The notes under the pieces were generated by a model. The model worked only from the letters and a program-made list of their open reading frames with translations, was not told where the DNA came from and searched no databases. Below, piece after piece: positions 10,666-21,740 of a stretch of 64,000 nucleotides of DNA. The stretch's first letter is position 1. Each line of letters begins with the position of its first letter. The position numbers were made by a program, and so were the translations under genes. The DNA comes from Przewalskia tangutica (Eukaryota; Streptophyta; Magnoliopsida; Solanales; Solanaceae): positions 56,833,815 through 56,897,814 of the forward strand of contig CM056721.1 in assembly GCA_029844215.1 (NCBI GenBank). Reading direction: 5' to 3'.

Positions 10666-13665
10666 TGTTATACCCCGTATTTCCCGAGTATGTACGTGGG
10701 GGACGTACGTAGAAATTTTTCGAACTTGAGAATTAGGCTTTAAATTTATTTGTTCACAACACCCTGTTAGAGTCGTTTTTAGTAAACGCTTTCACTTTCG
10801 TAGGGAATTTCCGCTATGTCTTTTTAATTTTTGGCGGATTTTTCCGAGACACGAAACATTTTGGATCAACAAGAGGCGACACTTGTCACCCTCTCATTGG
10901 GACACCTGCGATAAAGGGGGTAGAATGGCCATTGGTTGTCAAGGGTTGGTAGGATATTTTGGTGGTAGATGGATAAGGTGCACTTGGCAAGATCTTGGCC
11001 CTACACTTGCTATGCACTTGGCTAGATCTTGGCCATTGGTTGGCCTTCACTTGACCTATAAATACCCACCCTTTCAAGACTAATTCATCCACAAAATTTC
11101 CTAAGTCTTGAAAGCTTCTTCCTTCCCCCTTAGTGTAGTGTCTTGGCCGAGAGCCCTCTCTCCCCTTGGCCGAGTCCCCAGTGGGGTAGGCCGAGGGCAG
11201 ACACCCTCCTCGGGTGCTAGCCGGGTACCCCTAGCCTAGTTGTTTTCGTATAATACCCCCCCCTCTTGGTAGAAATACTCTCAAAAGTATTGTTATAATG
11301 CCCAAATTACCTTAGCCGTATACCTTGTAGTATTCTAAGGTTATACTTATACGAAAAGCCCAGAAATACTATTATACTTCCCTTCAGTCACAAAACCGAA
11401 ACCCTAAGGAAAATCTCCATAGTTAGTTGGAGTATTAAGTAGAAGTTGGTTAGAACTTCTAAGGGTTGTTTGGAGCGGCCTGAGCGCACTGAGTAGAGCT
11501 AAACCTTGCTCAGATCGACATTTAAACTCTGGATAATTATGGGCTTATCGAGGTAAATATCTTGTCCCCCTCTTGTAATTGGAAATTACATGTTGTTAGA
11601 CTATATAGTTGAAGTATACTATATATATAGAACTGAACGTTGTTGTCAGCAATGTCTTTGCACTTAAGCCTGAATAATAAGAAACCCTTTCGAAAGAAGA
11701 GTACCGAATCGTTTTACATAGATCTGACATACAGACCTTGTGTAGCTTTTCGCGAGGTAGAATTGTGCACGTCCGGTTAGATGTATGAACCCCTCGTTGG
11801 CTTGATAGCCGCCCGATAGAGGAGAGATTTTACGCTGTGTGGGGAGGTGCACGAATTTTCTCAGAGAATGTTCTACGAAGGGATCTAAATGTTAATAAGC
11901 GCTTGTGGCCTTATAGGTTGAAGTACTACGTGGCGCGATCTATCGCTAAGGAGTAGCCGACGGTTTGAAGTACTTGAGCGTTTGCTATTAGTCGATACTC
12001 GCCGCGAGGTATGTGAACCTCTTCCTATCTCTTCTAGCATGATATGTGTGAACTATGTAGTACGCAGACGCATACGTGCTAAATGTATTTGATTGGTTTA
12101 AAACATAAAGTGTTATAACGGCTTTATGGGAAGTTGGTTATAACACTTTATGTTGGTAAGAAAATACTTGTGGTTTTTAAAAGGTAATCGATCTCAACTA
12201 TAACGCTTGTTATGTGTTAATAAAGAACTTGAAGTACTTCAAAAGATTTTTGAATCATTTGAAAGAAGAAGTAATACTTGGTTTTGAAAACTTAAGAGTT
12301 ATACTAGCTTTATGGGAAGTTAGGTAATAACGCTTAAGAATGTTTTTATCGATTTCGAAATCGAATGTGTATCGACAAACCATCGCAGCGTTAATAAAAG
12401 GAAATGTTTTGACAGATTTAGTATTATTAAAATCAAGAGAAACTTCCATCCGCATGAAGCTAAGATGAGACAAAATGATGTTTCCTAGATCATGGTCATG
12501 TAATAAGATTGCTATAAACAAGAATATCATACTCACATATAATACTTAAGTTTATCAGATAGTTTAAAGTATAATTGTATTATTAAATTAATAAGAATAT
12601 GAACTACTAAACATTTCTAAAATAAGAAACGTGAACATTTGAAATTAGGCAAACTTGGACGTGTGGATAATAATGTTGTTACTTGATTTTACAAAGATAA
12701 GTGTTTTGATTCACTTCAAAAGATAATCACTCATATACCACGGGTATTGTGTGGTTTTGTGAATTAACGTATCTTTTAAAGATTTAATGTATGAAGTTAT
12801 TTTTGTATATATACCCGAACTTTTTAGAACAAATTTCATTGTTTGAATATCTTTATTGTGTTGGTTTGAGATATCCTTGTAAATACTTTCTTGTTGATGT
12901 GATAAGTAAACATGTTAGGATGCTACGTGTGTTAGTATCTTGTGTGATCGTGATGTGGGGTCATTCTTGTTGTGCTTACGTTGTTAAACGTTAAGCCCGC
13001 TGTACTATTATTATATCACCTACCCCTTTGACTTATACCGAGGGCTTGCCACCGATGCGGGTCTTACGCCTATGCGGTCCTTGTGACTACGCGGAGCGCG
13101 AGCTCCAGGATTGATCATTTCGGTGTTTAGCCGACGCGGGGATTCCTATGCGGTCTATCGAGACTATGCGGTCTTTGAGACTATGCGGGTCGCGGAGCCT
13201 GGGTGGATACCGGGTTAAGCCTCGACGCGGTATACCTCGAGCGCAGGACCATGATTCGAGGAATACCTCACGCGGTCCGTGTGTGACCTATGCGAGTCGC
13301 GAGAGTTCGAGGATAGACGCGCACATTGATATTGCGGGCGAGTGGCCACTTCGATTACGCGGCGCCTAGAAAGACCCTGGATACGCCATGGTATTTGGCA
13401 TCTGGTCTTAGTAGTCGCTATGCCTTCGCATTTGCCCCAGACGGTTGTATTGTGATAACTTTGAGGCGCGAGTCCCCGACTTGACATGATCGCTATTTAT
13501 TGTGAACTGTAGTTTGGTTATCATACATGTCTCCGCTTTATATAGACTACTATGATTTCATTTACAAGATTCTATGTTCGGCCACATACTTGGTACTGTA
13601 ATCGACTTCGGGGCCGCGTCATGCCGCAGTAAAGGCACGCCATCGTTGATCCTCGCCTTGTGGCT
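10666..13665 (+). mobile_element. LTR3, 3'-truncated (last LTR of the array)
   Basis: Starts TGTTATACCCCGTATTTCCC. It carries the U3 palindrome at about 10872-10892 (GACACTTGTC core), a TATA box at 11057, the perfect inverted repeat at 12104-12152 and the structured block at 12399-12486. It follows LTR1 and LTR2 until GTTGATCCTCGCC near 13655, then switches to gag-like sequence. About 600 bases of the 3' end are missing. It is more diverged from LTR1 and LTR2 than they are from each other, especially after 12530. Confidence 0.85.
11057..11064 (+). promoter_or_regulatory. TATA box of LTR3
   Basis: TATAAATA lies in CACTTGACCTATAAATACCC, about 165 bases downstream of the U3 palindrome. Confidence 0.75.
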
Positions 13666-13745
13666 CGATATGTCCCAAAGATTGGTAGCGTATGGAGGAT
13701 AGGGTACACCGCTACGCCACCGGCTAGATGATTACACGGCCGAAG
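13665..13745 (+). pseudogene. 80-bp gag scrap at an inverted LTR junction
   Basis: Bases CTCGATATGTCCCAAAG through GATTACAC match the gag segment encoding the LARYVP...MEDRVHRY...LDDY region seen in H (17639-17702) and on the minus strand in B (about 22140-22200). It is isolated between LTR3 (plus) and LTR L (minus), so it is filler at a rearrangement rather than part of an intact element. Confidence 0.6.
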
Positions 13746-15795
13746 TCGTGCGGGTACCTTTACTGCGGCATGAACGCAGCTCAAGGAGGTCGATAACAGT
13801 ACTAAGTATGCGAATCAGAAAGTACTTAAATGAAAACATATCATTTTAAAACCAGTTTACAAATATGTGTGAAACAACCATGAAACCGCACATAGTGCCA
13901 CATCACAAACAAGAGCAACAATAGGTAAATCAGAATAGGTTTTGTCTAGGCCGAATGATCAAACAGGCCACTCGCCACATCATCATTCCGCAAGCCTAAT
14001 CTCGACTCCTGAGTCCGCATAGGCCACTCACGGGCCCGCAGGCCTAACCCCGCATCGAGGGTAGCTACTCCTCGCAACGCCCCGACTCGTTGTCCGCACG
14101 GCCACATGACCGCATGAGGCATAACCCCGCATACTAACTCGAACTCTCGTAGCTCGCATAGGCCCTCGACCCGCATGAGGTATTCTCAATCATGGTCCTG
14201 CATCACCGAGTCTACCCCGCATCGGAGGCGCTTAACCCCCGTATCATTTCAAGAGGTGAGTGATATAGATTAACACAACAGCTTATAGTTCAAACAACAT
14301 AAGCATAAGTAAGACTGACCTCTTTACACAAACGTTACAAGATACTAGCACATAGCGTCACAATATGTCTACTCACCAAAACCATCTTATAATACCTTTC
14401 AGAAATCAATACAAGTCTTTTATAAAACACATAAGTAAACTGTTCCTTTTTATAAAACTTAAGCCGTTATACTTGACTTCCCATAAAGCTAGTATAACCC
14501 TTTAAGCTTCTTGTTTTAAAACAACTATTCTTCTTCTTTCAAACCGTGTTATAATTCTTTTGAAAGACTTTTTAAGATCTTTATTATTCAGCTTAAGTCG
14601 CAAGACATTGCCGTAAGTATTATTCAGCTTAAGTCAAAAGACATTGCCGTAGTTATTATTCAGATTAACACGACGCCTACCGCATATATATATATATTTA
14701 AAATATCATGCTTTAGGAAGAATCACATACCTTCTCAAAAAAACCGCCAAGTTGAATATGTCGCGCAGAGAATCAGCCTATAATAGTCGACACGCCTAAC
14801 AACGCTCGACTACTTGTAAACGCTTCTAAAGAGGGTTCTATATCCTACGGAAAATTGGGCGCATTTCCTACCCTGAGCTACTCAAGTTCATCGTGAAAAC
14901 AATTCTATGTAAGTACAGTTTGATTATTCTTTTAAACCCTTCTACTGTGGTAACAGTTCAATTCTATTCTGTGATATTCTTCTAAGTATTTAATACTTAT
15001 TCTTATACTTCTACAGTATGCATTCTCTAATACAAAAGAGGGTTAGGATTATTTACCTCGGTAAGCCCAATAATATCCTAGATAAAGTCGCGCCTGAGCA
15101 AGGTTTTGCTCCTAAGTTGTACGCCAGTAGCTCTAAGAAACCTTAGTTCTTCACAACTTCTACTAAGGACTAAGGGATTTGGGCTAGAGTATTTTGGGCA
15201 TTATAACAATACTAGAAGACAATTTTTCTACCAAGAGGGGTAGATTTTGGCTAGGCAGTGGCCTCGGCCAAACTACTAGGCTAGAGGGGTATTCGCCAAG
15301 AGCCTTCACAAGGGAGGGAGGTTGGACTAAAAGGCTACAAAGGGAGAGAGAGGATTTTCAAGACTTGAAAGATTTGTGGATGAAGAACTCTTCATCTCTG
15401 GGTATTTATAGGTCAAGAAGTGGCCAACCAACGGCCAAGATTAAGACAAGTGCAAGGCAAGTGTAGGGTGAGGATTAACTATACACAAATATCCTACCAA
15501 CTCCTTGACTTGTGCACAAGGCACAAAAACGTGCCATTGCTCTCCAATTTCCCAATGGACGATCTGTTCATCAACGGGAGGTGCTGTCGCCTCCCGCTGG
15601 TCCAAAATGTTTCGCCTCTAAAAATCCGCAAAAATTAGAAATGGCATAGCCGAATTTACCCAACAAAAGGCGTGAAAACGCTTTCGCCGGAAAACGATTC
15701 TTTTAGCGAGTTGTGTACAAATAAAAACGCTTTTGCCTAAACTTTAAGGCTAGATTTTGCACGTATTCTCACGCATACTGAAATACGGTATAACA
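13746..15795 (-). mobile_element. LTR L, minus strand, 3'-truncated
   Basis: On the minus strand it starts TGTTATACCGTATTTC at 15795 and loses its last 500 bases or so at about 13746. It contains the 'GCATGAGG' GC-rich cassette (about 14000-14230), TATA box (15403-15410) and a U3 palindrome, GGGAGGTGCTGTCGCCTCCC at 15576-15595. No polypurine tract lies outside 15795, so this is an outer LTR edge or a solo LTR. It abuts F-type LTR sequence at 15796. Confidence 0.85.
15403..15410 (-). promoter_or_regulatory. TATA box of LTR L
   Basis: TATTTATA on the plus strand (TATAAATA on the minus strand), followed in that sense by CCCAGAGATG. It lies about 166 bases from the LTR L palindrome. Confidence 0.7.
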
Positions 15796-16956
15796 CTTAT
15801 GTTATGTATGATAAGTCGGTAGTTCTTATGTTATGTATGATATCAGTAGGCTTATGTTATGTATGATGGCCTTGAGTTAGGTAAGAGTATAAATGGCGGT
15901 AAACCCCAAGACGTTATACCACATTCTTCGTAAGAGATAAACGAGGTAAACCCCAAGACGTTATACCACCGTCCGTGGAATTGCTACCCATGATGCGAGA
16001 ATACCTCATCGATGTCCTTGGGCTTACGCGGTGAAATAGTCCCACGCGCGGTAGTACACCTATGCGAGCAATACCTCACGCGGGTCCACAGACCCATGCG
16101 GGTGAAATAGTCCCGCGAGTAGGATTGCTTATCGATACTACGCGCGGCCGCTTTGATCATGAGTCTCCTATTTTTATGCAGATACCTTTATGGGCGACTT
16201 ATGTGATTTTATCGCGTCCCATTGGGCGGGCAAGATACCTTTATGGCGCACTTACGTGATTATCGCGTCCCAGATTGGGCCGACAGTGTAGGTATTCCTC
16301 CATAAATGGACGGATTAGGTTATGCAAGATACATAAGTTATATGTTTATGAACTTGATGAGTTTTCTTAAGTATGTATGTAAGAATTTGACTACTCTTAT
16401 GGAAAACGGGAAAAGATAATAAGGTACGATTAAGTTCACGAGATGGAAATGACACGGTAGGATCTGGTATTTACCCTTTCTTTATACTTGCCTCGCCATT
16501 CTTTTGTACGCTTATGATTTGTTTATCGTACTTATTTTCCGCTCCATATTCGGTACTGTTGTATCAATTTCTTCGTGGGCCGTCATGTCCGCAGTTTAGG
16601 TACGGTGTGGATCCGCGAGCTTAGGATCCTGGTTCAGTATATGAGATGGCTCCAATATTCCGGAGCTTGTCGTCATGGTTATGTATATTCAGGGGTACGG
16701 CGGGGCCTTGTCCTGTCATAGTATTTGTCCAAATCTTAGAGGTCTGTATTCATCTGTGGGATGGACTGGCTAGAGTTGTTTTTACATTATTAAACAAAGG
16801 TAGACGCTTTTCGAAGTTTTTATGTTGCGGCCTTATCGCTTGGCCTTAGTTTTTGATAAAAGAAAAAAAGTGTGTTATTTATCTTCCGCTTTATTATGTT
16901 GTATGAATGAAGGGTGCCTAGGTAGGGCACCGCCATGCCCGGGTCGGAGTATGACA
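15796..16956 (+). mobile_element. 5' LTR of element H, 5'-truncated mosaic
   Basis: Ends GGGTCGGAGTATGACA. From 15796 to about 16180 it matches the F-type LTR (58390-58700): TTATGTTATGTATGAT, GGTAAACCCC and ATGCGGGTGAAATAGTCCC. From 16181 (ATACCTTTATGGGC) it matches the 3' LTR of H (54500 onward), with two degenerate 57-bp repeat units. A CTTATGTTATGTATGAT segment is repeated three times at 15796-15868. The first 2.5 kb or so of the LTR is missing where LTR L abuts. Confidence 0.75.
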
Positions 16957-17003
16957 AGAGTCGTCATAGTAGGTCAATCCTCTCGACCTATTCTTAAATG
17001 CTG

Positions 17004-17702
17004 ATGCCTCCACGGCCTGTGGCCCGAGCAAGAAGGCGGCAGGAGCTGCCAGTGTACGCAGAGGTTACCAGACTCGGGCACGCACTATGCCCGAGGTAGG
17101 CGGATCGGGCGAGTTCACCACGCCGACAATATTAGAAGCCGAGAGCGGTAGCTCCAGAGGTTCCTGCATCCGAGCCTCAGCCTGCAGGGGCAGAGTTTAG
17201 AGATTATGGAGAGCAGATCAGGCTATTGACTAGCATAGTGGTAGAGCAGCGTCGGCAGGAGCAGGTAGCTAACCCTAGAGCCGACATTTTGAGGATTCGG
17301 AATTTTCTGGGTTGTAGTCCACCCAAGTTCTATGGTTCGAGGTCTGAGGAGGATCCGCATGAGTTTATTCGGCAGTTACAGCGGACTATGCAGGTGCTTA
17401 GGGCCTCGGAGACAAATTCCGTTGTGTTAGCTTCTTACCGGTTACGCGATATTGCGTTGAACTGGTTTGAGTCTTGGGAGCCGCCGAGAGGTGTGGGTGC
17501 TCGCCCGCCAGCTTTGGGATGAGTTCACGAGGCCTTTCTTGATCACTTTTTGCCTCCGAAATGAGGAGATCCCGTGTTGATAGGTTCTGTCATTGAGGCG
17601 AATGGAGGACCATCGTGAGTACAACCTGGAGTTTGACTCGTTGGCCAGGTATGCGCATACTATTGTGGCTGACATATCGGACAGAGTTCACCGCTATGTG
17701 AT
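17004..17702 (+). pseudogene. gag: Element H gag, part 1 (N-terminal and capsid region)
   Basis: N-terminal two-thirds of a gypsy gag that would form the virus-like particle. The ATG at 17004 reads MPPRPVARARRRQELPVY. Two in-frame stops follow, then from 17226 a clean stretch of about 98 codons shows the Retrotrans_gag signature: FLGCSPPKFYGSRSEEDPHE, then VVLASYRLRDIALNWFESWE. After a frameshift near 17490, RAFLDHFLPP-like bases lead to REYNLEFDSLARYAHT (about 17610-17660) and DRVHRYV. The frame is then cut at 17702 by solo LTR A and resumes at 47560. This is the best-preserved gag in the window, and its closing region is like those of B and D. Confidence 0.85.
17698..17702 (+). repeat. Target-site duplication of LTR A, left copy (GTGAT)
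   Basis: GTGAT precedes TGTCACGACCC. The matching GTGAT is at 47560-47564, right after the other end of LTR A. Five bases is the length expected for gypsy integrase. Confidence 0.88.
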
Positions 17703-18260
17703 TGTCACGACCCGACCTCGGGCCCGCGACTGGTGCCTTACCCCGGGCACCCTAGTGATACAACATCAGAGAAAATCAGCGGAAATAAAAACTTAAACAA
17801 GAAACAAGATAATAAGAATACAGGCTAACCAAAACGGTTACCTTTCTGCATAAATAAATAATTAAACCTGAACAGTTACATCCTTTACAAAACCTGCCCA
17901 CAATAGTACTACAGACCTCTAAGAATTTAACCACAACTATGACGGGACAGGGCCCCGCCATACCCCTGAATGTATAAGTACCTACAATGACAGGGGACTA
18001 TACCAGAGATAAGCCTCCGGAGAAACGGAGCTTTCCAAAACGCTGAACTGTGATCCTATGAGCGAGGATCAACAACCGGTACTCTACCGCGTGATGAACG
18101 CAGCCCCAGGAGGTCAAGACAACAGTACCAAGTATGTGAAATCAGAAATATCAGAATGAAATCATAATAGTCTATATAAAGCAGGAGACATGTATAATAA
18201 CCAAACTACATTACACAACATATAAGCAGTCAAGTCAGGGACTCACGCCCTCAAAGTCAT
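17703..18260 (-). mobile_element. LTR A, piece 1 (3' end)
   Basis: Begins TGTCACGACCCGACCTCGGG and includes ACAGACCTCTAAGAA, GGGACAGGGCCCCGCCATAC and the GTGATGAACGCAGCC segment found near the 3' end of all LTRs here. It is cut at CTCAAAGTCAT by element B. Confidence 0.85.
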
Positions 18261-18879
18261 TGTCACGACCCGATCCCGGGCCCGTGACTGGTGCCTTACC
18301 CCGGGCACCCTAGTGATACAACATCAGAGAAAACCAGCGGAATATAAAACTTAAACAAGATATATGATCATAAAACAAAGCAACCAAACTGTTACCTTCC
18401 AATAAAATATATATAAACAACTCTTTCAAAACAATGCTTTAATCCTTTACAAACCCCGCCCACAACAAGACTACATGCACTTCTAAGAGTTTTTATACAA
18501 CATGACGGACAGGCCTGCCATACCCGAATGTACAAGAACCTACAACTCGTGGTAACATACCAAAAGATAAGCCTCCGAGAACGGAGCTTCCCAACACGCT
18601 GAATCGTGATCCTACGAGCGGGGATCCAAAGATCGATGTACTCCTACTCGCAGATGAACGCACTCGGCCGAAGGTCGACAACAGTACCAAGTATGTGAAA
18701 TCAGAAAATACCGTAAATGAAATCATAGCTATATAAAAACAGGAGATATGTATGATAACAAAACTACAGTTCACAACATAAAAGCAGTCATGTCAAGTCA
18801 GGGACTCACGCCCTCAAGTCATCACTCAAATATAACTATGGGTCTCACGCCAACAACATCAATCGTGTTCGCATCAAGG

Positions 18880-19160
18880 TCGCATGCCCCCGGAATTCTG
18901 CATCGGTGTAGAAATGCCCATGATGCAACAATAATAACAATGCCCCATGGCCACATGCCAAATTGCATCGGGTGTAGACACGCCCAAGTGACATTATCAA
19001 CAATAATACCGGGTGATTAACCCGCACGCCACACGCCCCGAAGTGCAGACGGTGTAGACATGTCCATGTAACCACAATAACAATATATCGTAATCAACCC
19101 GCCGCACGGCCACATGCCCCTGACTCAGATCGTGTATACGTCCACGTGACATCAACAATA
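18880..19160 (-). repeat. Tandem-repeat cassette of LTR B (about 80-bp units)
   Basis: Four imperfect units each carry a GCCACATGCCCC-like part, a CGGTGTAGACATGTCCATG-like part and a CAACAATA spacer. The same cassette is in the other LTR of B at about 23370-23640. Other subfamilies have a different cassette at this LTR position. Confidence 0.75.
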
Positions 19161-20447
19161 TACCGCACAACCAAAGCTATCACAAACAAGCTCAAGCAAA
19201 TTACCATACTTCTAGACTTTTATAAAAAGATCCACTCCTTCCCAAGAAGTCACCTGATATCAACACTTGCACAACAAAGGCTATCACAATACTTTTAACA
19301 AAATGTTAATTACCAATTAAAACAAATTAAGTCTCTTATCTTTCAAGATCAAGTCTCTTAACTTCTACAATCAAAAACCAATCTTTTACCTACATAGAGT
19401 CGTTATAACTAACTTCCCATAAAGCTATTATAACACCCTATGTTTTTAAACCAACTAACTCATTAGCACACGACGCCTACCGTACTACATAGTTTACAAA
19501 GCATCATGCTGAAGGATAGGAAAAGGTTCACATACCTCGCGACGAGTATCGGCAATAAGCAAAACGCCCACAAGATCAGAATCGCTAGCTGCTCCACTCT
19601 TCAAGTAGAATACGCTACTCGCAAGATTCCACCTATAAGGCCACAAACGCTCATTAACTTCTAACCGCACGGTTCCATATTCTACGTAAAATTCTAAGAA
19701 GATTTTCCCCGCAACACAGAATCTCCTCTCTATCGAGGCCGCTACCAAGCCAACGGGGGTTTGCACGCCTAACCGGACGTGTACAATTCTACACAAAGAA
19801 TGTTACACAAGTCTGATCAGAATACACCCCATGTAATTACAGATTCTTCTCTTTAAATTCAGCTTAAGTCAAAAGACATTGCCGCACAATAATGTTCGCC
19901 TATATATAGTATACTTCAACTATATGTTCCGACAACATGTAATCTCCAATTACAATAAGGGGACAAGAATATTTACCTCGACAAGCCCAAAATTATCCAA
20001 GTTATAATGTCGATCCTGAGCAAAGGTTTAGCTCCTACTCCGTGCGCTCCAATCCGCTCCAAACAACCCTTAGAAGTTCTAACCACCTTCTACTTAAATA
20101 CTCCAACTCGCTATGAATATTTCCTTAGGGTTTCGGTTTGAGACTAAAAGGACAAAAGGTAGTATTTCCGGACTCTACGTATAGAGGTAACTTTTGGAAT
20201 ACAACAAGGTAAAGGCTAAGGTATTTTGGGCATTATAACAATACTTGGAGAAGTATTTCAATACCACGAGGGGTATATTTCAAACAACTAGGCTAGGGGT
20301 ACCACGGCTAGCACTCGAAAGGGGAGAGGGAACCTCTCGCCAAAGGCCACTAGAAGGGAGGAAGAGGCTTTGGACGAGCCACAAGAGGAGGGAGGGAATT
20401 CAAGACTTAGAATGAAATGAGGATGAAGAAAACCTTCAAGCAAGGGG

Positions 20448-20455
20448 TATTTATA
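20448..20455 (-). promoter_or_regulatory. TATA box of element B 3' LTR
   Basis: TATTTATA on the plus strand, within CAAGGGGTATTTATAGGGAC. It lies about 170 bases from the U3 palindrome. Confidence 0.7.
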
Positions 20456-20839
20456 GGGACACCAACGACAAGATCAAGCCATGTGGGGCATGTGGATGGC
20501 CAAGATTGGCACAAGTGCACCCTAACCCTACTCCACAAAACACTCCACAAAACAAGGCACAAAACAAGCCCCAAACAAGGCCATTCGTCAAGCCCAACCG
20601 CCCACTTTATGCGTCCACTGAGGGTGACAAGTGTCACCTCTCGTAGGTCAAAATGTTCCATCGCCGAAAAATCCGCAAAAATTAAAAAGGACATAGCCGA
20701 ATTTACCCTTCGCAAGCTTTGTAAACGTTTCGTCGAAAACGACTCTAACCGTGTTGTGCACAAATTTCAACCTAAGCCAAACTTTAAGTCTCAAACTTCG
20801 ACGCACGCCTCCACGCATATACTGAAATACGGTATAACA

Positions 20840-20852
20840 TTCTCTCCTTAGA
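20840..20852 (-). other. Polypurine tract of element B
   Basis: TTCTCTCCTTAGA (reverse complement TCTAAGGAGAGAA) lies directly outside GGTATAACA and is followed by ACATTCGTCCCGAATGTT. Confidence 0.85.
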
Positions 20853-21740
20853 AACATTCGTCCCGAATGTTCCTTCTCAAGACGGATATCGATAAAGTTC
20901 CTCTAACAAGTTGCCAACGCCCGCGGCACGAAATAACACACGTTCTCTTCCTTCCTTGCTCGACGTGCGATACCACTTTTGTCACTTCATGCGAGTTCTA
21001 GTGTCACCGTGACCAACAATGGTACAGAATGCATGCGATCCTCGAGGTTCTAGTGTCACTCAGACGTGCCATACTTCTACCATCGCCCTTCCCAAACCTT
21101 GGAGTCACCACCTCCAAACTTGGTCATCTTACTAACCTCAATCTCCTTAAGGCCATTCCCGCCTTCACGAACCGCTCGTCGAACATATCCACGAACTCAC
21201 GATGGTCACCTAAACCCGGGCCTAGCACCTCGTGACCCTACCACCGCGACTACCTAAGACCCCACCTAAAACCGGCGGGTCGACCGCGAGCGCCATCAAC
21301 CCGACTCCACAATCGCGCCAATACTTGCTCGCAAACGGAACAATCTTACCTAATCAAGTCACAAAGCTACCACTTCCATCTCACACTACCCGTGGACTTA
21401 TCACACAAATAATTCCCACGCACTACTTACTGCGATAAGGGTCAAACATGAAATAAATCTTTTACTCAAGACGACCTTACCTCTAAGGTCTCAATCGTGA
21501 AATAGTCTAAGGTTCACACTTACCATGCCCCTGCTTACCCTTCTACACTAACTTTTTCTAAATCACATTTTAGCACAAAGCTATCCGAACATAACACTAA
21601 ACACATCAAGATACAAAACTCTAGAGGTTAAGGATATACCCGCTCTACCGCTTTCTAATCATAAATTTCCGCAGGCGATAGCAGTGAAGCGTGATGAACC
21701 AGCCATCGATCTCGAAGGCCGAGTCGTAACATCCGTGCTT
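20853..21740 (-). pseudogene. Element B 3' region: integrase-end scrap and spacer
   Basis: Next to the polypurine tract lies sequence matching the last part of the integrase/3' region of copies 1, 2 and C: CCACTTTTGTCACTT, GTTCTAGTGTCAC and GCATGCGATCCTCGAGG near 20960-21060. A GC-rich part related to the spacer (about 21180-21350) and the AAGACGACCTTACCTCTAAGG segment (21466-21500) follow. No protease, RT or RNase H motif is readable. Frames of 60-70 residues here are fragmentary and unlike any domain. This copy has lost more of the integrase than copy 2 or C. Confidence 0.55.

Larger units (their letters stand above)
18261..20839 (-). mobile_element. Element B 3' LTR
   Basis: Complete 2.58-kb LTR from TGTCACGACCCGATCCC to GGTATAACA, next to a reverse polypurine tract. 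It contains a tandem-repeat cassette (about 18880-19160), the AT-rich hairpin near 19395-19435, TATA box at 20448-20455 and a U3 palindrome with GGTGACAAGTGTCACC core near 20620-20638. Confidence 0.88.

Noticed and set aside
14640..14700. TATATATATA run as a promoter
   Set aside because: It lies far from the LTR L TATA box, in the AT-rich middle of the LTR where similar runs recur without the conserved start context.
17776..17961. Minus-strand 61-codon frame (and similar frames at 25148, 55002, 58717 and 61159) with a FRGMAGPCP-like text
   Set aside because: The same text appears at the 3' end of every LTR because GGGGTATGGCGGGGCCCTGT-type sequence is conserved DNA. Frames differ between copies and no coding signal remains.
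20417..20851. Open frame of 144 codons
   Set aside because: It lies antisense to the U3 of LTR B, spans the TATA box and palindrome, and has no recognisable domain.
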